From: Symbiodinium kawagutii
Lineage: Eukaryota; Sar; Dinophyceae; Suessiales; Symbiodiniaceae
Length of the DNA: 64,000 nucleotides
Direction: 5' to 3'
Assembly: GCA_009767595.1 (NCBI GenBank)
Contig: VSDK01004596.1
Location: 5,285-69,284 of the forward strand
In this document: piece by piece, positions 44,355-55,399 of the stretch
Layout of the letters: every line of letters begins with the position of its first letter
How positions within the stretch are numbered: the first letter of the stretch is position 1
Notes under the pieces: generated by a model
Told to the model about the DNA's origin: nothing
What the model saw: only the letters and a program-made list of their open reading frames with translations
The model's database searches: none
Program-made: the position numbers and the translations under genes

Positions 44355-45831
44355 CTATCCGGTTGTCCAGCAACACACTCCGCCGGTCCTGCGCCATATT
44401 CAAAGGTGCGTGAACATGTAATCGGAGTCCCAAGTCGACATTCCGAGGGACAGGAAGAAAGCAAAAAACTCGCCCTTCCTCATCATGACACCAAACATCC
44501 CCGCCGGCATCTTGCTCTTGCATAAGCGGCACTGCCAAGCAAACCCTTGATCGAAAGCCGTGCTGAGTGTCAGTAAATAAATGATATTTCCTCAATGTCT
44601 GCTTCTCATCGTTGCACAAGACCTCCAGTTGAGTTGAGACGGCAGTTCCACGTCCAGAACTCTCACAGGTGACAATGCTCGGCCGTACAGTTCGACTGCT
44701 CTTGGTTAGTCCAGCTCGCGCCAAAGACACAGAAAAAATTGTTTGAAGAACGGGTTCGGATTCATCCGCAACCAAACGCGACATCGAAATCTCTTGTACG
44801 TTCTGTAGGAAAAGAAGCCATTGGAAGGCTTCAGCTCGGAATTGTTGTGACAATGCCGCAACCATTTCGTCAGAAACCACGATTTTACTAATCTCGCTTT
44901 TTGCTGCTGACTCCTTCGTCCGAAAGGGAATTCGAATCAGTGTCCCGTTGAAGGGACTCGATGATTCCTGACAGGGATAGGCAGAGAAACATGTCGTATT
45001 GACTGAGAATCTACAATGTGACGGTATCAAAAGGGAAAACTCAAACAAAGACTTCAAAGACTGCACTCTACTGAGACTCTACTAACTCCAGTGAAGCAAT
45101 CAATGCAGACTATCTAGCCCAAGGAACAATCAAACAGAATCAACCCATAAAAGCTATGGATGCTGCCAAGATTCCAGGTCACAGCCCAACAGTTTGTGGT
45201 AGGGCGCAAATTGATCTCGAAAACGGTCCAAAACATTGACTTTGAGAAAGCGAAGCTTGATTCCAGGCTTCTGCGTGGATGCACCCATCTTCCGCAAATG
45301 AGAAACATGTGGATCAAGAAACAGGATCATAGAATCACTAAGAATGCTGGGAAGGTCCGTGAGGTTATAGACTGAGTTGAAGCCAAGACCGAAGCGTCCA
45401 ATACGTTCAGAACTGCTCCTCTTGCCCCCAACTCCGAGTCTGCAAATTGCCTCGAAATCTTGTTCTGTGAAAAGCGCATCATTGTACGCCCACAAACAAT
45501 TCGTTTGCCACGCGGCCATTTCCGAAGAAAGGAGACTCCCTCTTCCCAGTCTGCGGTTGTCCCAAATAAAGTGCACACGAGAAGCACCGGCATCATCAGC
45601 ATTTTGCACCATTTCTTTAAAGAGACCAACATCAGCTGGATAGTCCTTCAGGAGATTCTTCAGCCGTGTTGTCAAAGGTTCGGACTGTCCAGCAGCTTCG
45701 CACCAGTCATGCTGGTCCCTGTCCTGAAGCTGCCGAACAAGGGTAGATAAGCTTTCATTGTCCAGTTGCTGACCCTGTGCTGCAAATTGGGCCTGCAATT
45801 GCTCAAGAAGCTTTTGAGTCTCGTCAGGCAT
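44355..45831 (-). CDS. Sacsin-like unit 1: start and GHKL ATPase module (two exons)
   Basis: The start ATG at 45831 is preceded in frame by TAG five codons upstream (TAG CCC TGG ATC GTC ATG), which fixes the N-terminus: MPDETQKLLEQLQAQ, a short Gln-rich helix. Exon 1 (45831-45175) holds TTRLKNLLKDYPADVGLFKE, MVQNADDAGASRVHFIWDNR, CLWAYNDALFTEQDFEAICR, IGRFGLGFNSVYNLTDLPSI, ILFLDPHVSHL and PGIKLRFLKVNVLDRF. Exon 2 (44967-44355) holds SPFNGTLIRIPFRTKESA, GRVFCFLPVPRNVDLGLRLH and QDRRSVLLDNRI before a GT donor. The 207-bp intron 45174-44968 is GA-AG. This is the first of three ATPase modules of a sacsin-like giant protein. Confidence 0.88.
44968..45174 (-). other. GA-AG intron with duplicated GGAATC at its ends
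   Basis: Donor GACCTG|GAATCTTG and acceptor CTGTCAG|GAATCATC. Only this pair keeps the frame and the alignment (GCDL+ESSSPFNG). There is no GT that would work at the 5' end. Confidence 0.7.
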
Positions 45832-45866
45832 GACGATCCAGGGCTAAGCAGGAAGAAAATATAGAA
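45832..45866 (-). promoter_or_regulatory. Candidate trans-splice acceptor upstream of the sacsin-like start codon
   Basis: A pyrimidine-rich stretch ending TTCCTGCTTAG (AG at 45845-45844) lies 12 nt before the ATG. In dinoflagellates mRNAs commonly receive a 22-nt spliced leader. This site would give a very short leader-to-ATG distance and fits that role. A normal cis-splice acceptor cannot be excluded. Confidence 0.35.
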
Positions 45867-46144
45867 ATTGAATGAAGAGATTTGAAGAGCAAGGTCAGCT
45901 GCAGTTGACGAGCATTGCAGCAATGATTGCGAATTCGACTAGAATTATTTCGTCGACTCCCTTGCGCGGTGAGTTGTTGATACACCACTTGATCAGGGGA
46001 CGGAATTGATGTTTAGAAATTTTATGGATGTTCGCTTGCTTCTTTCTTGTGACCAAATGATACTGTTCGGCATTGAGTTTAAATATAGTGTATGCTACAA
46101 AGACCTGTGACATGAAATCGTGGACCGTCTGTATATAATATCAG

Positions 46145-46172
46145 TATAGCATAGTATAGCATAGTATAGCTC
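46145..46172. repeat. Tandem repeat TATAGCATAG
   Basis: Nearly three copies of a 10-bp unit. Confidence 0.85.
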
Positions 46173-46179
46173 AGATACC

Positions 46180-47575
46180 CGTGCTGAAGAGTTTTTGTCA
46201 GCACTGATGAGTTGCTTCATCTTTCAAACTAAGCTGGCTTACTTTGGAGCCTTGCACAGTGATGCAGTCAAATCATGGCCAAGCAAGAAGCCGTTGCCAA
46301 ACAACGTGACACGTTTGTGCGAAAACAAATCCTGGGGCAACTCCGGACAGAAAGCCTCCCATGCTCGTGGTTTTCTCTCGCGCAGCTATAACACCGCAAA
46401 GCTCCGTCTATCACTTATCCTGCGCGGTGCAAGAATTTGCGGCTGGGAAAAGCCAAGCTTCCAATATCTGGAATGGTAGACCTGTTGCAGTGGCAGGTAC
46501 CAACAACCCTTGTTTTTGTGTTCTGTAAAATTTGCTCCTAGGCCATGTTTCCCTATCACATGCTCCTCTCATGTGGTTTTCGCTGTGAAGACCAATATTA
46601 AAAGATATATTGCGCAAGAAAAGGAGAAAAAGAAAAACAGGGACGATGATGAAAGGCTGTGGCAGTACAGTGAAGGACCTCCTACGGACTTCCTTTTTGT
46701 GAACATGCCCAATCTAACGGTTTCAGGGGGAATCGAGCCACCATCCGATACCAAGACTGCGCTGGCGCCACCTTGGGGGGACCCCCCTGTGTGTGGTATC
46801 AACAAATCGTGGGAAGCCCGTTCCTCCACGTGCTGAGGCATGAGCAACTTCAGCTCAGGCGTTTGCTTTTGCTTGCATTCAGTTAGCCACACGCAATATG
46901 TACGTGTATAATGTGTTGTGTTTTGATAAAGTCTCTATTTCTAGGGGCATGCGAATATATCTTTATCAATGTATACAAACGGGTGTGGGTCAAAATTCCC
47001 TGGTCTGGGAATGGCCATCTTCGCCAGAAAGAATCTTTCGCGAATCTTTCGCAATCTCCATGTTTAAATTTTGCGGGTTAGACCATGTCTGCTTATGCAT
47101 GCTTGAAGTATGTGAGCCATGAGTCACTGTGTTACCTTGGGAATGAGACTACAAATTAGCAATGGCTCTGCCTTTGCTCACCTTTCTTCACACGTCTGAT
47201 CTGTCCATCTCAGGATCTCCCCGAACAGTTTTGCTTTACAGCAGGGTGCGTTTTGCTATCTTTGCTTTCCCCTCGTCCTTCAGAAAACTTTCGCCAAATT
47301 TGCGCGAAATGTTTGGAAACGTTGGGAATGCAGGGCTTGCATTGCCTTGGATTTATCTTCCCAAAAGAGAACCTGTACCACGCAAAAGTTTGGACTCGGA
47401 CTAAACGATGTTTGCTCTTAGAGTACTTTACACAATTATGTTTTGCAAAAACTTGTGCAAGAAGAAATATTTCGCGAATTCGAAAAAACAACTTTCGCGA
47501 ACCGTAGATTCATGACCTAAAAAGCCATCGAAAGGCAAACGCCTTAGAAGGACCTTTTGCGCGACTCTCATATAT
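46180..47575. other. Intergenic stretch between CSTF1-like gene and sacsin-like gene
   Basis: No supported gene. It contains three TTCGCGAA palindromes (about 47037-47044, 47471-47478 and 47494-47501) and several further TTTCGC/GCGAAA half sites. The upstream gene ends at 47580 and the downstream one starts at 45831 on the same strand, so this is the 1.7-kb tandem-gene spacer. Confidence 0.5.
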
Positions 47576-47579
47576 ACTT

Positions 47580-50500
47580 TCACTTGTTTGGAATGTGACT
47601 CTCACATTCTAAAAAATGACAGAACTTACTTCTGCACGGACAAGCTAACAGCGCGGCACCATACGGCACCTCGATACTGAAGTATCGGGCTTTCTCATCA
47701 TCGCAACCAGTTATGAGCGTCCTGACGAGGCCATGTGTCAAGCCAGTCCTAAAAACCACGTCTTGCTGTGCTGAGTTCTCCTGTCGACCGGCGAAGTCTC
47801 CAGGGCATAGATCGGAACGCTGTGCATCCCCATTTTCATGAACACAGGTGAACCTGGTTGCCACTGGTTGCCACAGCTGACAAAGTCGCGTTCCAACGAT
47901 GCTCAAATGGTGCCATGATAGCTTATGATTATCGAGAAACCAGACATAACTGCGCAAACAAGTGATTCAAAAATAACATTTGTGCAATCAAGGAAAACCC
48001 GATGAGAGCAGCATTGACCAGCTAAGCGCCTGTGGTAGAGTCAAACAGACTCACATCGCTGAGTCTCACATTGCTGTTGGCCGCAGCAATGTACCTGCTC
48101 CAGTCACGCGTCTCCCAGGCCGTGGAGAATAGTCTGCCAACTCAAAGCACTTTGGTGTCGACAGGAACCAACTTAGTGCTTGTAAAACACCAATTATATA
48201 TAAGATTTGATAGGTCTGATAGGCCACTTCTGTAAGGCTTTGAGGGGCCTTTCACCATTGACGAAAGTGGCCGTGCTGAAGTCAGCAGATCTTGGCCCAA
48301 AGCCCATGCAAAAAACCTGGCTGCAACAGTGAATCCAAAGATCGAATTTGCCAAGTTTCGAATTCCTTCAAGTATGGAAAACAAATGGATCCGAATGGAA
48401 GGAAGCGGAAGAATACAGAGTGGAGATAGTGGAAGGCCATGGCCTCCTTGCCCATTCTCACATCCCATAGTCGATGCCTGACAGCAACTGAAGACAGAAG
48501 ACAGGAAAATTCATGAGAATTTGTAAGAATGTGAGAGAATTCATGAGGATCATGAGCAGATCAAAATATATCAAAATTAGATCGTAGCACTGCGAGGAAG
48601 TGGCCTTCCATCATTGCCTGAAGAAAGCAAATAGCGCAGGCTCCGACCTTGGTGACAGAAACTCAGAGCAACACGGGAAGAAATCATGGGCTAACGATTT
48701 TACAGAGAGAGCATGTGGCTTCTCCTTTCTCGTGGCTCCTTATGGCTCCCCATGGCTCCAAGCTTCGTGAAGGAAATATCCCTTCACATCACTAAATTGA
48801 GAGGCCCTGGCTCCATCGCACTGAGGTGACAGAAGACCCACTGTGGGCCTCTCTCCAAACAAGTAACCTATAGTAACCTCGCTACCTCTATGCATTGATT
48901 TGATTTTTTGAAATTCAAATCGAAATATCGTGTACAAAGAGGTCACAGTATTCCTTTTGAGGCCTGCTGGAAAGTATTCACCACGCTGTTGCTGACCGCA
49001 TCCCAAAGCTTGATGGATCCATCCTGAGCGCTGCTTAGAGCGCAGTCTTTTGCAGTGACAATGCTGCAATACTCACAAGAGAAAAACTCAGGAATTCTGT
49101 AAAAGTTTGCGTCTGCAAAAATTTGTAGAGGTTTGCAACTCGAAAAAGGAAGCGTCTCAGGAGGCGTCTGCTGAAGAACTTGCCAGAATTTTTCCGTCAC
49201 TCGTGCATCGCAGGTCATTGATTCCTGCAAGGAAATTCATTCCAAAAGGAGAGTTTCGAGCGGCTAATCGCTTGATTCTGTCGTGAGCTGGAAGTTGCCC
49301 ACTCCTGCTGCATGGTGCTGGTCTTGGTGCGAGGTTGTGAAGCAACTCAAGGTCTGTAGATCATACATCCGCAGGGCCTGACAAGTCATGTTGGTAAAGC
49401 CCTTCATGAAGATTCGCAAATCACAAAAAAGTCATTCATGTTTGCATACCCTTCATCAATCTTTCAGCACTCACCTGGTGGGTTGTACCAACAAAGAGGA
49501 AATCACCGCAAGGATGGATGCCTGAAGATTGCCATGCGAGCAGACTCTTGACCCCTTCGGGATAGTCAAATATGGACTCAAATTCTCGGTGGATTTCCAA
49601 CTTGACTTTGTCCATTTCTGAATTCATTCCTCATCAATCCATTTCTGAATCTGTACAAAGATTGGAGGATTCCGTTGGCAGATTCAATGGGCTCACTCCG
49701 TGGAAATCAAGAATGATCCGCTGCGGAGTGATTCCACTCAGCAAGATTGCTGCTCTGCTTGCAATGCTATGCATGGAACCCCTAGCGACCTCATAAAGCT
49801 AAGAACCACGCAGATGCTTTTCACAGCATATACATCTTGCAGTACGGAGAAAGCCTCACTTGCGACAGTATCGTTTGCAACCAGACATGCAGTACCCAGA
49901 GCGTCCTACAAAATCAAATCTACGAACAAGAATTTCCTGAACTCAGATCTTATCAGAGTCTTATCCTTGTCTTATCGTTCTTTTGGATCAAAAGCTGCTG
50001 CTTCTGATATCGATAAGAGTCGAGTCCGTCGAGTCCGTCCGGCAGGGCTGCGGCTGCAGATCCCTCGATGACCCGCCTTTTTGTGGCCTGGTGGTCTGGT
50101 GAGGTCGAAGATCTTCACGGCCTCAAAGCTGCACACTTTGGCTGAGACTTTCACAATCCAACTGGATCTGGATACGTGTTGAGTTCATCGTGTTTGATAG
50201 CTTGGTGTTGCTTGGTGTTGCTTGTGGTTGCATTTTGTCGCTTGTTGCTTGACTTTTCAAAGCTTCCAAAGCTTCCAAAGCTGCCAACCTTGTCCGAAGA
50301 ACCCGAAAACAGCGTGGGATTTGTCGGATGAAAGGCGAGGCATGTGACGCCTTGAACGTGGTCCTGAGGAGCACCGACTGCAGGGGCAACCAAGTGGGCC
50401 CACATTTGCACATAGATTTCTTGAAATTTCTCGTGTTTAAATTGGACTCACTTGAGGTCCTCCCAAGCAAAACATGTATGAAGAATTGTAGTGAGACTCT

Positions 50501-52420
50501 ACTCACTCCTGGAGGACGCGCACAATTGGCTTCATCAGTTCCTGGCCAGCTTCAAAGCCAAAGAAGACAAAAATCTGCATCAACAGAGTCTACGACTCAC
50601 AAGTCTCTCTTCCTCTCTCTCTCTCTCTCTCTCTTTCTCTCTTTCGCATCCCCTTTGTTCCCTGTCTCCTACACTGGCCAACTGTTTGCAGCGCCTTTAT
50701 TTTGACCATCCTCTGCCAGTAAGCGCATGATTTTTGAGCAAGCGTCTCTCTCCATGACCGCAGCACCCCATGGCACCAGCACTATTCCCTGAGCAGCACC
50801 CTCAAGACCTGGCCTCAAGGCAAGCACCCTGCATGGTTGGCACCAGAACCCTGGCTCCAGAGGGCTCTAAAGCGTACTCTGCGCAACGCGCGCAGCGGCA
50901 CCCCGGGTCCAATGTGATTCGATGATCTCAACAGCCCTGGATTCCAGTGCCAAGTTGCTCCTATCCCCTGCCCAGTGCACCTCCTCAGTCACACGCATAC
51001 GACCAACAGGTCCCTCTGTGCTGGCAGCACATACTCGCATCTTGGCCTCGGAATATGACAGGATCTGACAGGTTCTAAGAGAGGGACCCATGCGCCAAAG
51101 CAACACAAAAGCGAAAATGACAAAGAATCAGCATTAGAAGCAAGCGCATGCGGAAACAAAGATTGACTACAGTAATTGACTGTTGACTTCTACAAGTTGA
51201 AGTAAGACAAATGATGGAACTCAAAGCTGGGAAGGAGACCGTGTCCAGGATCTTGATGCTTCCATCTGTGCATCCCGTCGCACCTCGCCAAAACAGCACT
51301 CCTCAAGAATCGTTGCACCATGCCACGCATTTTGAGCCCCGAGCAGAATCTTCCATCCGTAGAAAAGGCCACGGAGCGGCAATGCGACTTATGCGCTGCT
51401 GTGTACAATAACCTGCACCAGAAAAGTGTCATCGTTCTGGCTTTGTCAAATCTGAGAGGTGTGCCATGGTGCAGGTCTTTCTGTGCCTGACTTCCGGAGG
51501 CTTCTTTGCGGGGTCTGGAGTTTGAGATGCGTCCCCTGGCAGAGTTGTGAGACCTGTGAGACCTGGAGCTTCACATAGCTTCACAGTGAGCATTTGGGAT
51601 GCGCTGCACCTGATTGAATTGCAACACCCTCCAGGTCCAGCACTTTTTCCTGTGGTCCAAGAGGTGGTACCTGGACATCCACAGGGAGGACCCACTCCCT
51701 CCTGGGTCCCACCTCAACCTCCTCAACCTCCTCAACCTCCTCAACCTCCTCAACCAGCAAGAACCTCTAGTTGATCTCAGAATCTCACGGACAAACCTTT
51801 TGTCACTCTTTTGTGCACGTGACTCGCGTGACTGGATGTTTCACCTTGAGCCATTCATTTCACCCTTCCTTTAGCCTTTCGTCTAGCTTAGTCCATGCTT
51901 TAGCCCAATGTCATCTATTTGTCTTGTGTCAAACCGCCCATAGCATCACTGTGATGTTCTGCCCACTTTGGGCACAGGTGCACAGTGGAGAGGTTGCCAT
52001 TCGGGCTGTGGCTCATCACCGAAAGCCCACTTGAGACCTTTCAAAAGTTCCAAAATCGCTGACTCTCAGGGAATCCAAAAGGCCTTTCCCTTACTTACTG
52101 TGCTTCCAAATAGGGAAAGCATCACCCCTGACAAGCTGGTAGGCCCTTTCCGTCCCTTCTGTTTCTCTGAGGGCCAGCTTTTGGTGTAGATATCCAACAA
52201 AGCATCCTGTCAAGCAAAAGCTTGAAGCGAAGATGGCAAAATCGGACAGCGGGGAGCTGCTCAGCGACCCAACAGCTCCAGAGGCCACTCCACCACTGTG
52301 CCCCGTCTTCCATGTAACATATGCGCGACTGTGACATCTCAAAAAGTACCTGCAGAGCAACATGCTCAACTTGGCTGGAACCTGCTCAGGCTCTTGCCTT
52401 CTCAACTTTGTTGTTGGCAT
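47580..52420 (-). CDS. CSTF1: WD40 protein, CstF-50 / CSTF1-like
   Basis: Minus exons follow the 50-kDa cleavage stimulation factor subunit in order: about 51410-51345 AAHKSHCRSVAFSTDGRF; 51283-51240 ATGCTDGSIKILDT; from 51046 AKMRVCAASTEGPVG; about 50370-50290 DHVQGVTCLAFHPTNPTLFS then GSSDK; about 50130-50080 FEAVKIFDLTRPPG; about 49580-49470 SGIHPCGDFLFVGTTHQ; about 49210-49160 INDLRCTSDGK; about 49050-48960 DGSIKLWDAVSNSVVNTFQ; about 47760-47640 HGLVRTLITGCDDEKARYFS. The product, a 3'-end mRNA processing factor, forms a WD40 propeller that binds partners in the CstF complex. Intron 51344-51284 is 61 nt and GC-AG; 51239-51047 is GT-AG. The N-terminal dimerisation part (about 52400-51430) was not resolved. 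Stop at 47580. Confidence 0.75.
48470..48730. other. Intronic stretch of the CSTF1-like gene
   Basis: No coding signal seen. GTAAGAATGTGAGAGAATTCATGAG-type short repeats occur near 48500-48560. Confidence 0.4.
50196..50285. repeat. Short tandem repeats in a CSTF1-like intron
   Basis: GCTTGGTGTT copies at 50200-50230 and GCTTCCAAA copies at about 50258-50283, next to the GT donor after GSSDK. Confidence 0.8.
50608..50645. repeat. (CT)n microsatellite
   Basis: Pure CT run followed by TTCTCTCTTTC. Confidence 0.9.
51712..51755. repeat. 9-bp tandem repeat CCTCAACCT
   Basis: About five perfect units. Plus-strand reading gives Pro-Pro-Gln, minus gives Arg-Leu-Arg. No gene is implied. Confidence 0.95.
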
Positions 52421-52429
52421 GGAGGTGCA

Positions 52430-54560
52430 GCTGAGCTGTCAAAGCTTGAACCTGACTTAAAATGTGCCAAAGTGCTTTCTTTGCTGCATCAAGTTGCAGA
52501 AGCTTTATGCAATTTCACAGTGGCGCTCAAGATCTTCAACTCAGTTCTGGAGTGCTCATCATTCATTTTCAACTAATTGCATGCCTTATTTCGAATTGTA
52601 TTATTCTCATTCCAACGGGTTCAGAGCACTTTTTCAATTACTGCTTGCCCTGCACCAGCTGATGAGCCTCTGCCTCAAAGCCATCGTCCTTGCAGAACAA
52701 AAAAATGCGCCGTGCTGCAACACATCAATGCCACTAAATGGTGTCCCATTCATCAAGTCGTGCCAAAGTTGCTAAATAGCTGGCAAGGAGATAATGTAGA
52801 TATAAAGGTCATAAGCTTAGGATATTGGACAAGCGATGAATGGTATTCCTGCTTTGGTTCCCTTGGTACAACCATAGCTCAGTGACACGAAATTGTGCCA
52901 AACTCATTCTGAAGCAAAAAGCGTCACGTCTTTCAAGTGTAAAAGTAGGGGAATCATGGTCCAAGTTTCATTTTGTGCATTGCGTGAGGACACCATTTGC
53001 GGAATCCCATGATGAATCTCGCATAAGTCTGAAAAGATATCCCAAGATGAAGCGTCCGACCAAAGTATGCCCAGGGTAATACTCTGAGTGTGAAGAAAAT
53101 CCAATTTCGAATGGAAAATGTTTGAACCTGTCGGTTGTCTGAGCATGATTTCTGTCAACAACCTGAAGGTCTCTGACACCCATGATACAGTAGCAGGACG
53201 TGTCGGTCTAAGTCATGTCATGACAAGGTGTAAAAGCGGCCTGCAGCTGCCGCAAGAGCAACTCGTACAGGGCCACTTTGTGGGCAGGGAAATGACCTCG
53301 CACATGCAGCACCAAATAGTAATCTCATCATCAGTGGGATCTTCCAGGGCCCAGGGCTTTGCGAATGAGACGAAAAGGGCTTAGGGCAGCCGTGAAAGGT
53401 TTCACTAGCTATATAGTACAGACCTTTTTTACATGTCCCTTGCAACTTGAGACCGGAATGGGAGGCGGGCGAATTGCATGAGCTCTTGACAAAATTTGCC
53501 AAGAGATCCCAACTCTTTGTTTCAAGCTACAAGTCCCTCCTCAAGACTGTGAACAGGCACCTTGATCAGATGCATCCATCGGCGATGCCTGCCTTGCCTG
53601 TGAAAGTGACAAAAAACAAAACAAAATAAAAAAACTGTTGACTTTAGAAGCACTTCGTCATGTGTACTGCCCTTGACAGGACGCGGGTGACTCATGCTTG
53701 AACATCAAAGAAAAGCCTCCATGTTCGGCACAGGTAAGGATCCTGGCTGCATAGACCTGTCAGGGCACTTGCTCGACTCTTTTTGAATTCCCGGCCTTTC
53801 GAATTGAAGGAAGCAAACCCCAAGTAGGGACACATGGATAGGGCAAGTATGCGAACACTCCTACATAGAGAACAAAAAGTCGACACGTCGCCAGTTCATT
53901 CCTGTCACAGCACCTGGCAGCCGCCTCTACCGCCATGCCTGCGCAGCGCTTTTTGGCACCAGAAATCTTCAGTGCATTGACATCTGTTCGTATCTGTTCA
54001 TATCTAGTCATGTCTTTTCATACATCTATTCAATATCTATTCATATCTATTCAAATCTATTCATATCTATTCCCTTTGCAGGTCACAGATTCTCATCACC
54101 ATCACCGGAAATGTTACACGAGGATGCAAAGTTGATTGCTGAATCCTTGATGCAAAATGCAGCACCCTGCAAGCCTAAATGTCTTCAGCTGCCCAAGCCA
54201 TCGCAAAGCTGGAATGAAACGACTATCCGTAGACTTGTTTGCCGATCATTTGAATCTGCAAGATCTGGCTGAAGGCCAACTGTCGTAGTGGAATGGATTC
54301 ACTTGAGTCTTCATGAAAGAGTCGCATGCCATCAATTTGTTCCTCTCATAAGACGTGGAAACATCTTCTTGCTTCTGTTTTCCAAAATAATGTGGCTGGA
54401 GCCAAAAAGAGCACAGATATGCACAGATCTCCTCAGCCTGCATGTTGCAGCTTCTTGAAGTCACTGACAGAAGTCAATGGACAGAAGTCAAGTGATGCCT
54501 TGCTCCAGTTCATTGCAACTTGGAACCACTTGGAACCAACGAAAGACACAGCGACCACGG
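52430..54560. other. Spacer between CSTF1-like gene and the upstream helical-protein gene
   Basis: No firm gene. Weak minus candidates: about 53340-53230 (LLFGAACARSFPCPQSG) and about 53970-53890 (SGAKKRCAGMAVEAAARCCD). TATTCATATC repeats lie at 53996-54074. Confidence 0.35.
53996..54074. repeat. Imperfect tandem repeat CATATCTATT
   Basis: About six to seven decayed units of 10 bp. Confidence 0.85.
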
Positions 54561-54567
54561 CGTTTTT

Positions 54568-55389
54568 ATAGGCCGCCTTGCTGCAGCTGCAACTGGGCAA
54601 CCAGCTTTTCGGCCTCGAGGCGAAGTGCTGAGAGATTCGAGCCATGAGCGTTTTCGTGTCACAGGTTCCTTCTAAACATTTCTTGTGCATAAGGAGTTCT
54701 AGGGATAGAAAGCTGTTTCAAACCTATCAATGAAGCATAATGAAGCCACTGAGGCAGGTCACTATCGTTCACAAACATCCTTCACATTTTGACCTGCTAC
54801 ATCTTGTATGTGTGTGCCACGTTGAAGGAGCCGGCAGCGCCGGTCAAATGACAACTGCCAGGATTGAGGCTGTGACTGTCAACGCTACATTGGCTGCGAA
54901 GGAAAGCGGCAAGAGGTTGGAGATGCTTCCGGCTCGACATCGATCGTCTGCTAGCGCCACTGAGCCACCTGACGCTGCCGCAAACTCAATGAGCAGGCGA
55001 AGATATTGCCCCACCACAGCCAGTCGAGGTATTCCCGCTGACAATGAGGGAGCGTGTCTTCCTGTTCCACTGCCTTCCAAATCAGCTGCGGCGGTCAACA
55101 GTGTCAAGTGAAGGCAAAGCAAATGAAGCGAAGTCTCGACGATGTACAGCAAGTGCCGGAAAGTCATCGCTGCTCCAACAAAGTGGATACACTGATGACT
55201 CCCCCTTCCGTCGATGCTCACTCCTTCCTTAGAGGGAGAGTCTGAGAGTCTTAGATTGAGCAAGCTAGAAGAAGCGTGCACAAAGATCGCACAAAGAACA
55301 CCAGCACGCATATTAGCTTCTGAAACAACATCCTTCAAGACATTTGCACGCGCTCTATCTGAGTTCTGTCCAGATGGAACTGACGGCAT
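54568..55389 (-). CDS. C-terminal exons of a large helical protein (unidentified)
   Basis: After the 10-N gap the coding frame resumes as SDRARANVLKDVVSEANMRA and later ASSSLLNLRLSDSPSKE. Another piece (about 55150-54850) reads ETSLHLLCLHLTLLTAAADL and then VGQYLRLLIEFAAASGGSVA. A last frame near 54640-54568 reads LSALRLEAEKLVAQLQLQQG and stops, a plausible C-terminal helix. The frame before the gap differs from the frame after it, consistent with a gap of unknown size. Helix-rich composition with repeated Leu pairs suggests an alpha-solenoid. Function unknown. Confidence 0.45.
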
Positions 55390-55399
55390 NNNNNNNNNN
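55390..55399. other. Assembly gap (10 N, size probably arbitrary)
   Basis: A run of 10 N within an exon. The reading frame changes across it. Confidence 0.99.
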
